A DNA stretch of 64,000 nucleotides, taken from contig JAAYDJ010000039.1 of NCBI GenBank assembly GCA_012729335.1, forward strand, positions 1-64,000, written 5' to 3'. A program made the position numbers and the translations under genes. The notes below the pieces were generated by a model that saw only the letters and a list, made by a program, of their open reading frames with translations, did no database searches and was not told where the DNA came from. This DNA is from Bacteroidales bacterium (GTDB taxonomy: Bacteria; Bacteroidota; Bacteroidia; Bacteroidales; Prolixibacteraceae). Below, one piece after another: positions 8,150-15,247 of this stretch (position 1 is its first letter; the number at the start of each line of letters is the position of its first letter).

Positions 8150-8836
8150 TCAAACTTCAATATAATAGCCATATCCGGCTTTGTTCCGCAGATAACGGCT
8201 GTAATCGCCCAGTTTCTTCCGGAGGCGGGCAATGTTCACGTCGACGGTGCGGTCGGTGACGATGACGTCATCCTCCCAGATCCTTCCCAGAATCTCTTCG
8301 CGTGAGAAGATCCTCCCCGGATGGCGTACCAGCAGGGCAAAAATTTCGTATTCCTTACGTGTCAGATCCACTTTCTCAGCCCCGATAATCACCCGTTTGG
8401 CCTCATGGTCGATGACAATCTCCCCCAGCAACTGCGTTGGCCCCACCTCTGCTGCAGCCTTCCGGCCCGAACGCTTCAGCACCGTCCTGACCCGCGCCTG
8501 CAACTCTCTCACCGAGAATGGCTTGGTGATGTAGTCATCGGCACCGATGTTAAAACCCGTCAACAGATCGTTCTCGCTGTTCCGCGCCGTCAGAAAGATC
8601 ACCGGCATCTCCAGCCCCATCTCATTGCGCACCCTTTGTGCCAGCCCGAAACCCGACATCTTCCCCATCATCACATCAAGCAACAACAAATCATAGGAAG
8701 CCAGATCCCTCTTTAACGCTTCTTCTGCGGAATGAACAGCCTCCACGATGTACCCCTCACTCTCCAGATTGAATTGCACAATCTCGCACAGATCCTCCTC
8801 ATCTTCCGCAATCAGAATCCTCAATTTCCCTTCCAT
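8150..8836 (-). CDS. OmpR/PhoB-family response regulator
   Basis: 228 residues. The receiver domain (1-120) has the acidic pocket IAEDEEDL, phospho-acceptor Asp54 in LLLLDVMMG, and the conserved TARNSENDLLTGFNIGADDYITKPF segment with its Thr/Lys. The C-terminal winged helix (about 130-228) contains RKEYEIFALLVRHPG and TVDVNIARLRKKLG. OmpR-family proteins bind direct repeats about 11 bp apart, which is the repeat period found in front of the divergent porin gene and two other genes of this region. A purine-rich AAAGGAGAGAGG lies just upstream of the ATG. It is probably transcribed with the downstream kinase. Confidence 0.95.
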   Translation of the reverse strand: MEGKLRILIAEDEEDLCEIVQFNLESEGYIVEAVHSAEEALKRDLASYDLLLLDVMMGKMSGFGLAQRVRNEMGLEMPVIFLTARNSENDLLTGFNIGADDYITKPFSVRELQARVRTVLKRSGRKAAAEVGPTQLLGEIVIDHEAKRVIIGAEKVDLTRKEYEIFALLVRHPGRIFSREEILGRIWEDDVIVTDRTVDVNIARLRKKLGDYSRYLRNKAGYGYYIEV

Positions 8837-8984
8837 ATCCCTCTCTCCTTTTTAACGAATTCATTTGAGCCGCCTCCTGATTCCCATTTATCCTGAACCA
8901 CCTCACTTTCCCGATGCCAATGTTGTACCCCGGCGATATTCAGGTCTGGCTGGAAGGTGAATACCAGGTGGCGGTAAATGAATT

Positions 8985-9035
8985 TGTTACAATATTACTT
9001 TCTGACCGTTACAATAATGTGACATCAATGTTACG
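8985..9035 (+). promoter_or_regulatory. Pho-box-like array upstream of the porin gene
   Basis: Heptamers matching TGTnACA occur at 8985 (TGTTACA), 9007 (CGTTACA), 9018 (TGTGACA) and 9029 (TGTTACG). All four are on the same 11-bp register; the 8996 position is degenerate. The last ends 10 bp before a -7-like element. This lies in the 303-bp gap (8837-9139) between the response regulator gene and the divergent porin gene, and it is the only strong structure in that gap. An OmpR/PhoB-type protein, most simply the one encoded at 8150-8836, is the expected ligand. Confidence 0.72.
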
Positions 9036-9045
9036 AAAATAAAAC

Positions 9046-9053
9046 TTACTTTG
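9046..9053 (+). promoter_or_regulatory. -7-like element TTACTTTG for the porin operon
   Basis: TTACTTTG is one mismatch from TAnnTTTG, or equally the one-base-shorter form TACTTTG. It lies about 87 nt before the preferred porin start at 9140 and immediately downstream of the Pho-box-like array. No -33 element is evident, as expected for an activator-dependent promoter. Confidence 0.5.
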
Positions 9054-9139
9054 CAGATGATCGTTCAACCAATCAGCCGGTTTTCTAAACAATGCAGTTT
9101 GATTTTGGTTATAGGATGATCCGGAGAGAATTCCATTCA

Positions 9140-10171
9140 ATGAAGATCTGTATGCCTGTTCAACAATTTAACTTCCTTCGTGTTTACCTCCTTTTACTCC
9201 CGTTGTGGTGGGCCTGCCAACTCAACGCTCAGGATTCTGTGGCCTTCAAACCCACAGGAAAAGTGTCGGGAGTCATTTATTCCAATTTTCACTACGGAAT
9301 CACTTCCACTCCCGGTTCAGACGCCGCCTTTGAAATCACCCGGGTTTACCTTAATTACGAAACCCTCATGACCCCCGAAATCAGTGGCCGCATTACCCTC
9401 GACATTGGCAGCCCCGACGATATCTCCCCTTTCTCGCGCCTGCGCCGGTATGCCTATTTTAAGTTTGCCTATGTGGCGTATGAAAAGAATAAACTGGAGA
9501 TGCAATTCGGGCTTATCGGCACCCTCCATTACAAACTCCAGGAACAACTCTGGGAACGGCGTTACCTGCGGAAAGCTTTTGCCGATGAATTTAAAATTGG
9601 TCCTTCTGCCGACCTGGGATTCCAGGCAGTCTACCGTTTCAACCCCCTGGTTACCGCTGACTTTACCATGATGAACGGCGAGGGCTTTACCCGCCTCCAG
9701 ATGGACGACTCCTTCAAATACGGGGCAGGACTTACCGTCGGCCGTCAGGAGTCCTGGATCAGCAGAATCTACGCCGATTACATGAAAAACGGAGAGTCAC
9801 AGATCAGCTGGGCAGCCGTCACCTCCGCCACCCTCCTGAAAAAACTGAATCTCACCTTCGAGTACAACTACCAGCATAACTACGCACTCACCCGCGACCA
9901 CCATCTCTTCGGATGGTCGGCCTACGGCAAATACACCCTGGGCACACGCACCCAGCTCTTTGCCCGCTACGACCAGCTGCGCTCCAACATCCCGGAGGGA
10001 CAAACACACCCCTGGCACCTGGCCGACGACGGTTCAGCACTGGTGGCCGGCTTCCAGTACGCGCCCGTGAAACCCCTGAAGATCGCCCTGAGCTACCAGG
10101 ACTGGGTCCCCTGGGCCGCCAACCTCGACACCCGTGCATTCCTCTTCCTCAATATGGAGATCAGACTATGA
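9140..10171 (+). CDS. Outer-membrane porin-like beta-barrel protein
   Basis: About 343 residues from the preferred ATG at 9140, which begins a signal peptide (VYLLLLPLWWACQLNAQ, cleavage after NAQ). An in-frame ATG at 9092 would add a poor 16-residue extension. The mature part alternates aromatic and polar residues in strands (RVYLNYETLM, AYFKFAYVAYEKNKLEMQFGLIG, KLNLTFEYNYQHNY, TQLFARYDQL) and ends in a strand with terminal leucine, as outer-membrane barrels do. It resembles the phosphate-selective porin O/P-like family in length and layout, though substrate cannot be read from sequence. It is the first gene after a Pho-box-like promoter and is followed by a beta-helix lipoprotein gene. Confidence 0.82.
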   Translation: MKICMPVQQFNFLRVYLLLLPLWWACQLNAQDSVAFKPTGKVSGVIYSNFHYGITSTPGSDAAFEITRVYLNYETLMTPEISGRITLDIGSPDDISPFSRLRRYAYFKFAYVAYEKNKLEMQFGLIGTLHYKLQEQLWERRYLRKAFADEFKIGPSADLGFQAVYRFNPLVTADFTMMNGEGFTRLQMDDSFKYGAGLTVGRQESWISRIYADYMKNGESQISWAAVTSATLLKKLNLTFEYNYQHNYALTRDHHLFGWSAYGKYTLGTRTQLFARYDQLRSNIPEGQTHPWHLADDGSALVAGFQYAPVKPLKIALSYQDWVPWAANLDTRAFLFLNMEIRL

Positions 10172-10269
10172 AAAGAACCACAACAGAATCCCTTTGGCAG
10201 CAAAGAGTCTCCGCAGGCTCCCGACTGATCACGTGACCCAAACAGAACGCAATACTTAAGATATACACC

Positions 10270-11604
10270 ATGCCCATGAGATTCCACCAGTACATACTTC
10301 TGATATTCGCTCTGCTCCTGCTGCTTCCGGGTTCTTCCTGCCGGAAAAGCGACTACTTCGCCGATGAGGAGCGCCCCGTTTTCAGGGATATGGGTGAAGG
10401 TACCGGCACCGTCACCTGGAAAAAAGGGAACGACTATCTCCTGGAGGGACTGGTCTTTGTCAACGACGGGCAGGTGCTCACCATTGAACCGGGGACGGTC
10501 ATCCGTTTCAGGGAAGGACAGGGGGAGAATGCTTCGGCCCTGATTGTGGCCCGCGGTGGCCGGATCATCGCCCGCGGAACCCCTGATCAGCCTATTGTTT
10601 TTACCGCCGAAAAAGACGACCTGGAAGAAGCCCTTCCGACAGGCAGCAAAGGATTATGGGGAGGCCTTATCCTCCTGGGAAATGCTCCTGTAAGCACGCC
10701 CGGAAACGAAAGCTATATCGAAGGAATTCCCCCTGCGGAACCCCGGGCCTATTTTGGAGGCAGCAACCCCGAAAGCAACTCGGGCGTCCTCAGCTATGTC
10801 TCCATCCGGCATGGAGGAACCAACATCGGCGACGGCAACGAAATCAACGGCCTGACCCTCGCCGGGGTGGGGAAAGCCACGGAAATAGATTATGTCGAGG
10901 TCTTCAGCAATGCCGACGATGGCGTGGAAATCTTCGGCGGAAATGTCAACCTCCGCCATGTCGCCGTATGGGGCTGCGGCGACGACGCCTTCGACATCGA
11001 TATGGGCTGGTCAGGATTCGGACAGTTCTGGCTGGCCGTCCAGGAAGACTTCACAGGCAGCAACCTCCTGGAAATTTCCGGAGGCTCCTCAACAGGCGGC
11101 TCCCTCTTCCCCCACCCCTGGATCCTTAATGCCACCTTCGCCGGCAACGGCACCAAAGGAGCCGGCTTCTGCGCCGAATTCAACCATAACGCCGGCGGGC
11201 ATATCACCAACTCCCTCTTCGTGAACAAACTCAACGGCATCTCCCTCGAAGCCACCAACCTGAGCAACGACGCCTACAGTCAGTGGACCAGCGGAAACCT
11301 TACGGTCTCCAACAACCATTTCTTTGACGTGGCCGAAAACATCCCCTCTGCCGTCTTTCTCCTCTCAGGATTCTTCACCCCCACAGAACAACTTCAGTGG
11401 AGCAACTCCTTTACCCCCTCCGGAAACCTGATCAATGACCCTCTCATCGACCCAGAAAACTTCCGTTTCAAACCGGCCGAGAAAATCAGAGGCCCCCTCA
11501 CCTCACCCCCCTCCCCCTGGTTCCAGATCACCGACTTCAGGGGCGCTTTCGGGGAAAGCGACTGGCTCAACGGCTGGACCAAACTCTCCCAACTCGTGAA
11601 GTAA
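10270..11604 (+). CDS. Beta-helix surface lipoprotein, paralogue of the T9SS protein nearby
   Basis: 444 residues with a lipoprotein-type signal ending in PGSSC (Cys24). The body shows right-handed beta-helix turns: LTIEPGTVIRF, ARGGRIIARGTPDQPIVFT, GLWGGLILLGN, NSGVLSYVSIRHGG, EINGLTLAGVG and DDGVEIFGGNVNLRHV. These same segments recur in the same order in the protein at 13121-14749, so the two are paralogues with different anchors. Function is unknown; a substrate-binding or surface-processing partner of the TonB receptor is possible. It lies 98 bp behind the porin gene on the same strand without an obvious terminator between them, so it is probably under the same Pho-box-like control. Confidence 0.85.
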   Translation: MPMRFHQYILLIFALLLLLPGSSCRKSDYFADEERPVFRDMGEGTGTVTWKKGNDYLLEGLVFVNDGQVLTIEPGTVIRFREGQGENASALIVARGGRIIARGTPDQPIVFTAEKDDLEEALPTGSKGLWGGLILLGNAPVSTPGNESYIEGIPPAEPRAYFGGSNPESNSGVLSYVSIRHGGTNIGDGNEINGLTLAGVGKATEIDYVEVFSNADDGVEIFGGNVNLRHVAVWGCGDDAFDIDMGWSGFGQFWLAVQEDFTGSNLLEISGGSSTGGSLFPHPWILNATFAGNGTKGAGFCAEFNHNAGGHITNSLFVNKLNGISLEATNLSNDAYSQWTSGNLTVSNNHFFDVAENIPSAVFLLSGFFTPTEQLQWSNSFTPSGNLINDPLIDPENFRFKPAEKIRGPLTSPPSPWFQITDFRGAFGESDWLNGWTKLSQLVK

Positions 11605-11845
11605 TTCCTTCTCCAGAGAATCATGCTGACCTGCCCAACCCGGTATCCGAACTTCAGCTCATAAAACACCCTGTCCCGGGCCATCAACAAACCGTTTTTT
11701 AACCGTAACATCCACGTGCACCTGCAGATCACACACCTTGCACGGGGAACAAAAAAAAATCACCACGGAAACCTTCCGCAGTGACTTTGTGAACTTGTCT
11801 GAATGTAATTATTTGTTAGCCCTTGTGAGAAAAAGTACTTCTTTG

Positions 11846-12214
11846 TCAGAGGGTGGAGTTCATTTTGATTTCCAAATGATTCCCATCCTTTGCGGGATTA
11901 AACTTCTGCACTTCATTCCGGTTGTAGGAGACAAAAGTAGCCGTGACATCATATTCGCCAGGTTTGACATTTTCGAACCTGAAAACACCGTCAAAATCAG
12001 TATAAACCTTGATATCGCTCCCCTCAATAGCGACCTTGACTCCTGTCAGCGCCTCTCCGGTCACCTGGTCCACCACCTTTCCGGTAATGACCATGGCCGC
12101 TGTTTCAACCGCAGAAGTTGCAGGCTCTTTTTTGTTATCCACACCCTTATCGTTGCCGGCATAAACCACCGACACTAAAAACAACAGTTGTAAAGCAATG
12201 ACCAGCTTTTTCAT
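11846..12214 (-). CDS. Secreted stand-alone carboxypeptidase-regulatory-like domain protein
   Basis: 122 residues: a signal peptide (LVIALQLLFLVSVVYA), a short acidic linker, and a single CarboxypepD_reg-like beta-sandwich from about residue 40 to the end. Motifs are ITGKVVDQVTGEALTGVKVAIEG, TDFDGVFRFENVKPGEYDV and ATFVSYNR. The same pattern forms the N-terminal domain of the TonB receptor at 15248-18232 (TGETLVGAQLLIQG, TDFDGNFVLADVTKGSYNL, VAFISYEN), but here it has no plug or barrel. It is a lone gene with its own Pho-box-like promoter. A role as a soluble periplasmic partner or competitor of the receptor domain is inference. Confidence 0.85.
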   Translation of the reverse strand: MKKLVIALQLLFLVSVVYAGNDKGVDNKKEPATSAVETAAMVITGKVVDQVTGEALTGVKVAIEGSDIKVYTDFDGVFRFENVKPGEYDVTATFVSYNRNEVQKFNPAKDGNHLEIKMNSTL

Positions 12215-12238
12215 GATTTCTTGTTTTATTCTACACTA

Positions 12239-12246
12239 CAAAAATC
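12239..12246 (-). promoter_or_regulatory. -7-like element GATTTTTG for the lone regulatory-domain gene
   Basis: The minus strand reads GATTTTTG, seven of eight positions of TAnnTTTG. It lies 9 bp downstream of the nearest TGTTACA heptamer and about 25 nt before the ATG at 12214. The spacing is the same as in the TonB receptor promoter. Confidence 0.5.
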
Positions 12247-12255
12247 AGCTTTACC

Positions 12256-12295
12256 TGTTACATGGAAATCGCAAAGCTGTTACAAAACGGTTAAA
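12256..12295 (-). promoter_or_regulatory. Pho-box-like array upstream of the lone regulatory-domain gene
   Basis: On the plus strand, perfect TGTTACA heptamers start at 12256 and 12278, exactly two 11-bp periods apart. A weak unit GGTTAAA follows at 12289 and a degenerate one sits at 12267. The array lies between a terminator hairpin (12301-12331) and the -7-like element, so it can only serve the gene starting at 12214. Confidence 0.65.
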
Positions 12296-12300
12296 ATAAA

Positions 12301-12331
12301 GGGGAGCAGACCTGGTGACAGGCTGCTCCCC
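12301..12331 (-). terminator. Rho-independent terminator of the MORN-type gene
   Basis: GGGGAGCAG and its complement CTGCTCCCC flank a further CCT/AGG pairing, making a strong GC hairpin. On the minus strand it is followed by TTTATTTT. It lies downstream of the gene at 12377-12835 and insulates the next promoter from read-through. Confidence 0.8.
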
Positions 12332-12376
12332 TCTTCATCTATTTTCCACGGGAATGGGAATCACATGGGGTCAATA

Positions 12377-12835
12377 TCACCAACTCCTGGAATTGATCAC
12401 TTCACCCCGGTCATTGTAATTCTTCCAAACTCCCGATTTTTCACCTTTCGTATAATACATTTCGTAGATCAGTTTTCCATCATCGCTCCAAACCAGCCAC
12501 TGCCCGTGCTTTTGGCCTTTCCTATAGCCTGCTTCGCCTACTTTGATCCCTTTGTCATTCCAGGTGGTCCATTGACCATCCATCTCATTCTTACGGTAAT
12601 GCCTGATTTCGTTTAAAAGCCCGTTTTCAAACCATACCTTGAACTCGCCGTCCTTTTTCCCCTTTTTAAAGGAAGATTCCATCTTCACCTTTCCGTTGTC
12701 ATAATGGGTAAATGACTTACCAGTAAAAGGTTTGTCTCCGGAATAACAAATTCCGTCGACCTCCCTCAGTTCCTGACCCCGTACCGGGATGGTCAGCAGG
12801 ACTAAACAACCTATAAAAAACAACAATTTTCTCAT
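12377..12835 (-). CDS. Secreted MORN/YwqK-type repeat protein
   Basis: 152 residues from the ATG at 12835, which starts a signal peptide (MRKLLFFIGCLVLLTIPVRG). The open frame extends upstream to 13078, but that extension lacks protein character. The mature part holds five or so repeats of about 23 residues of the MORN_2/YwqK type: HYDNGKVKMESSFKKGKKDG, WFENGLLNEIRHYRKNEMDG, TWNDKGIKVGEAGYRKGQKHG and WSDDGKLIYEMYYTKGEKSG. The family is annotated as a toxin-immunity or antitoxin-like group in some species, but no toxin gene is adjacent, so only 'repeat protein of unknown function' is justified. It has its own terminator. Confidence 0.85.
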   Translation of the reverse strand: MRKLLFFIGCLVLLTIPVRGQELREVDGICYSGDKPFTGKSFTHYDNGKVKMESSFKKGKKDGEFKVWFENGLLNEIRHYRKNEMDGQWTTWNDKGIKVGEAGYRKGQKHGQWLVWSDDGKLIYEMYYTKGEKSGVWKNYNDRGEVINSRSW

Positions 12836-13120
12836 TCTACTAAACAACAATAATCTCACTGTGGTTTTACCGGGCCATCCCATTATGGTTTTGGGGGGCC
12901 GGGGCTTACCCGCACGGGACCAGACTTCTCCCATTTTGACAAATATAACCATTCCCGATGATTCCTCAATTTTCCAGGTAGCCGTATTAAAGCCTTTCCC
13001 TCCCGCCGGCAGGTGGGGAAACCCATAAGGTTTCCCCTGCTTGAAACTCCCCCTGTTAAAATGCCTTACAGGCGGCAATAGGCGAGTACAAGCGTCCCAT
13101 GCCAGAGGTGGACATATCTC
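12836..13120. other. 285-bp spacer without a recognisable gene
   Basis: This stretch lies between the T9SS beta-helix gene and the MORN-type gene, both on the minus strand. It contains the inverted repeat at 13009-13040 and nothing else I can support. A minus-strand frame is open across it, continuous with the MORN gene, but its translation looks random and starts far upstream of the signal peptide. Confidence 0.6.
13009..13040. repeat. Imperfect inverted repeat (hairpin)
   Basis: GGGGAAACC and GGTTTCCCC pair around a 5-nt CATAA loop, with further GC/GC pairing outside after a small bulge. No T-tract follows on the minus strand, so it is not a classical terminator for the T9SS gene that ends at 13121. 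It could be a 3' stabilising hairpin or a REP-like element. Confidence 0.5.
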
Positions 13121-14749
13121 TTATTTCAAACTTATTTTCAGCGACTGGCTGTCACTTTCCGTCACAAACCGGACCACATAAATCCCTCCGGGAAGATGGC
13201 ACGCCTCAAAACTGAAGCGGTGGTTTCCGTCTGACAGCGCACCTGAATGGAGTACCCTGATCATTGCCCCCGAGAGACTATAAACAGCCAGGGTAGCCCT
13301 CGCCACATGCTGCGTGGTCACTTCCACAGTAGTCGCTCCAGTGAAAGGATTGGGATAATTGCGCAGACCCGCTCCGGCACCGTTCCCGACCACCTTAGCC
13401 GGTGTGGAGAGCCAGTAGGAAGCGTTGAAAACCGGACTGCCGGCCTGGGGCTGGAATTTGGGCGCTTCCAGGTTGAAGGGATCGGTAATCTTTGCCTCGG
13501 CATCGCTGCCCAGCATCCTGTTTTTGCGCGCCGCAGCCAAAAACCAGCTCTCCACTTCCGCATCCGTCATCACCGAAGCATCCCCGTACTTCTTACCGTA
13601 GATCCCTCCCAGAATGGTGTTCTTCACGGCCAGCTCATCCGACACCGCCGCATTGTGCGTAAACGAGGACTCCAGCCTTACACCCTTGCCCCAGCCCAGG
13701 AACAATGAGTTGTAAATCGACAAACGGCTTGCCCTGCGGATACGCATCGCCGCTCCATCCTTGTGGTTCTGGGGATTCCCCGTCCACGTGGCCTGGTCTT
13801 TCGACGCCCCGAAAGCACTGATGTTACTGAAGATCGCTTTGGTCACAGGCGTCAGCTCTGTCCCACTGCTGTTGTTGTCTGACTCAAAGGCATTCGCCGT
13901 ATCGGTATCCACGATCGACGGATCACGCAGGATCAACCCAAACTGAACCATTCCCGAATAACCATTGTCGGTGTCAAAATCATCGTCCTCGGTCCGGTAA
14001 GAAATGATGTGCTTTACGTTTACCGCCCCGCCAAACCATTCGAAACCATCGTCGCCCGAATAGGACACCTGCACGAAATCGATCAGGGTACCACTGCCCA
14101 CCGAGTTGAGCGTCAGTCCGTTCACCTCGCTCCCCGTGGCCACTTCATAACCCGGAAACTCTATGCGCACATAGGTCAGCACCCCTGAATTGTCGCCATT
14201 GTCATTGCCACCATATTCCGATCCAATACCGCCTTCGGCCACTCCCGTGCCTCCCGGCAGATTGTTGATCCCGTTCCCGTTGATCACCAGTCCGCCCCAG
14301 TCGCTGTTGGCCCGGAATCCTGCACCCTGTAACGAGGTGAAGACTATCGGCTGCGCTTTCGTCCCCGCGGCCATGATCTTACCCCCACGTTCTACCGACA
14401 GCACACTCTTGTTGGTCGCCCTGATGACCGTGCCTGGTTCGATGGTCAGCGTCGCACCGGCATCCACATAGACCCAGCCGTCCAGCTTGACCACCCCGCT
14501 CCAGGTTTCATCCGTGGTGATGTGCACACCTCCGGTGCGCGTAAACTGCCCGTTGCCCTTGGTCACCGCCGGCGTCCCATAGGCCGCATTCACCGGATCC
14601 CAGTTCGTCCAGCCTTCCGTCCAGTCGTTCACACCGTCGAAAGCACCTACGTAACTCACCTTCTGAAAGAAGGCATTGTTGATGTCCTGCGCCTCTACCT
14701 GAATCAGCACAGCATACAATAATGTAATGGCTAGTAAAATTCTTTTCAT
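13121..14749 (-). CDS. T9SS-exported beta-helix surface protein
   Basis: About 542 residues from the ATG at 14749, which starts the signal peptide ILLAITLLYAVLIQVEAQ; an ATG at 14785 adds 12 residues. The body is a right-handed beta-helix with LTIEPGTVIRATNKSV, RGGKIMAAGTKAQPIVFT, DWGGLVINGNG, NSGVLTYVRIEFPG, EVNGLTLNSVG and DDGFEWFGGAVNVKHI, paralogous to the lipoprotein at 10270-11604. The last 80 or so residues are a type A T9SS sorting domain: NYPNPFTGATTVEV, LAVYSLSGAMIRVL and LPGGIYVVRFVT. The product should therefore cross the outer membrane and be attached or released. It lies downstream of the TonB receptor gene on the same strand, separated by a heptamer array. Confidence 0.9.
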   Translation of the reverse strand: MKRILLAITLLYAVLIQVEAQDINNAFFQKVSYVGAFDGVNDWTEGWTNWDPVNAAYGTPAVTKGNGQFTRTGGVHITTDETWSGVVKLDGWVYVDAGATLTIEPGTVIRATNKSVLSVERGGKIMAAGTKAQPIVFTSLQGAGFRANSDWGGLVINGNGINNLPGGTGVAEGGIGSEYGGNDNGDNSGVLTYVRIEFPGYEVATGSEVNGLTLNSVGSGTLIDFVQVSYSGDDGFEWFGGAVNVKHIISYRTEDDDFDTDNGYSGMVQFGLILRDPSIVDTDTANAFESDNNSSGTELTPVTKAIFSNISAFGASKDQATWTGNPQNHKDGAAMRIRRASRLSIYNSLFLGWGKGVRLESSFTHNAAVSDELAVKNTILGGIYGKKYGDASVMTDAEVESWFLAAARKNRMLGSDAEAKITDPFNLEAPKFQPQAGSPVFNASYWLSTPAKVVGNGAGAGLRNYPNPFTGATTVEVTTQHVARATLAVYSLSGAMIRVLHSGALSDGNHRFSFEACHLPGGIYVVRFVTESDSQSLKISLK

Positions 14750-14895
14750 GATCCTGTTTTTTAATGATTCATTGCTTCCTATCACTCTGTTTTATGGTTA
14801 TTTCAACATATTCCCTCTTCAGATACTTTCTTACTTCGTTCTCACCTCAGGCTTGTTTTGCCTGGCCGTGTCTCTCCTCAACCACGAAGTCTCAA

Positions 14896-15220
14896 GATTC
14901 CTGACTCCCGATTCCAGACTCCTGACTCCAGATTCCAGATTCCCGATTCCCGATTCCAGACTCCCGATTCCTGACTCCCGATTCCTGACTCCCGATTCCT
15001 GACTCCCGATTCCCGATTCCTGACTCCTGATTCCTGACTCCAGATTCCTGACTCCCGATTCCTGATTCCCGACTCCCGATTCCCGATTCCCGATTCCAGA
15101 CTCCCGATTCCAGACTCCAGATTCCTGACTCCAGATTCCTGACTCCCGATTCCAGACTCCCGACTCCCGACTCCCGATTCCAGATTCCCGATTCCAGACT
15201 CCAGACTCCAGACTCCAGAC
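14896..15220. repeat. 46-unit perfect-phase heptamer array GAYTCCH
   Basis: From 14896 to 15217 the plus strand is 46 consecutive 7-bp units with no insertion or deletion. Every unit is GA(T/C)TCC(A/C/T), and a final GAC follows. Only positions 3 and 7 vary, and G is never used at position 7. Because 7 is not a multiple of 3, all frames cycle through the same 7-residue peptide and stay open for long stretches. The array fills most of the 498-bp gap between the TonB receptor and the T9SS beta-helix genes; the rest of that gap shows no gene. Confidence 0.97.
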
Positions 15221-15247
15221 TTTTCATATTTTATTCTTCTGATATTG

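Noticed and set aside
8914-9042. 42-codon plus-strand frame starting MPMLYPGDIQVW in the regulator-porin gap
   Set aside because: It looks mildly protein-like, but it overlaps the Pho-box-like array and ends just before the -7-like element, and no family was recognised.
11605-11845. Possible gene in the 241-bp gap after the beta-helix lipoprotein
   Set aside because: The overlapping minus-strand frame (11394-11732) runs into the lipoprotein gene in antisense and looks random; no terminator could be supported either.
13009-13040. Hairpin as terminator of the T9SS protein gene
   Set aside because: It lies about 80 bp beyond the stop and has no T-tract on the minus strand, so only an inverted repeat is reported.
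3148-15220. CRISPR array at one of the short tandem-repeat loci
   Set aside because: Units are 7-8 bp and directly adjacent, without unique spacers or nearby cas genes.
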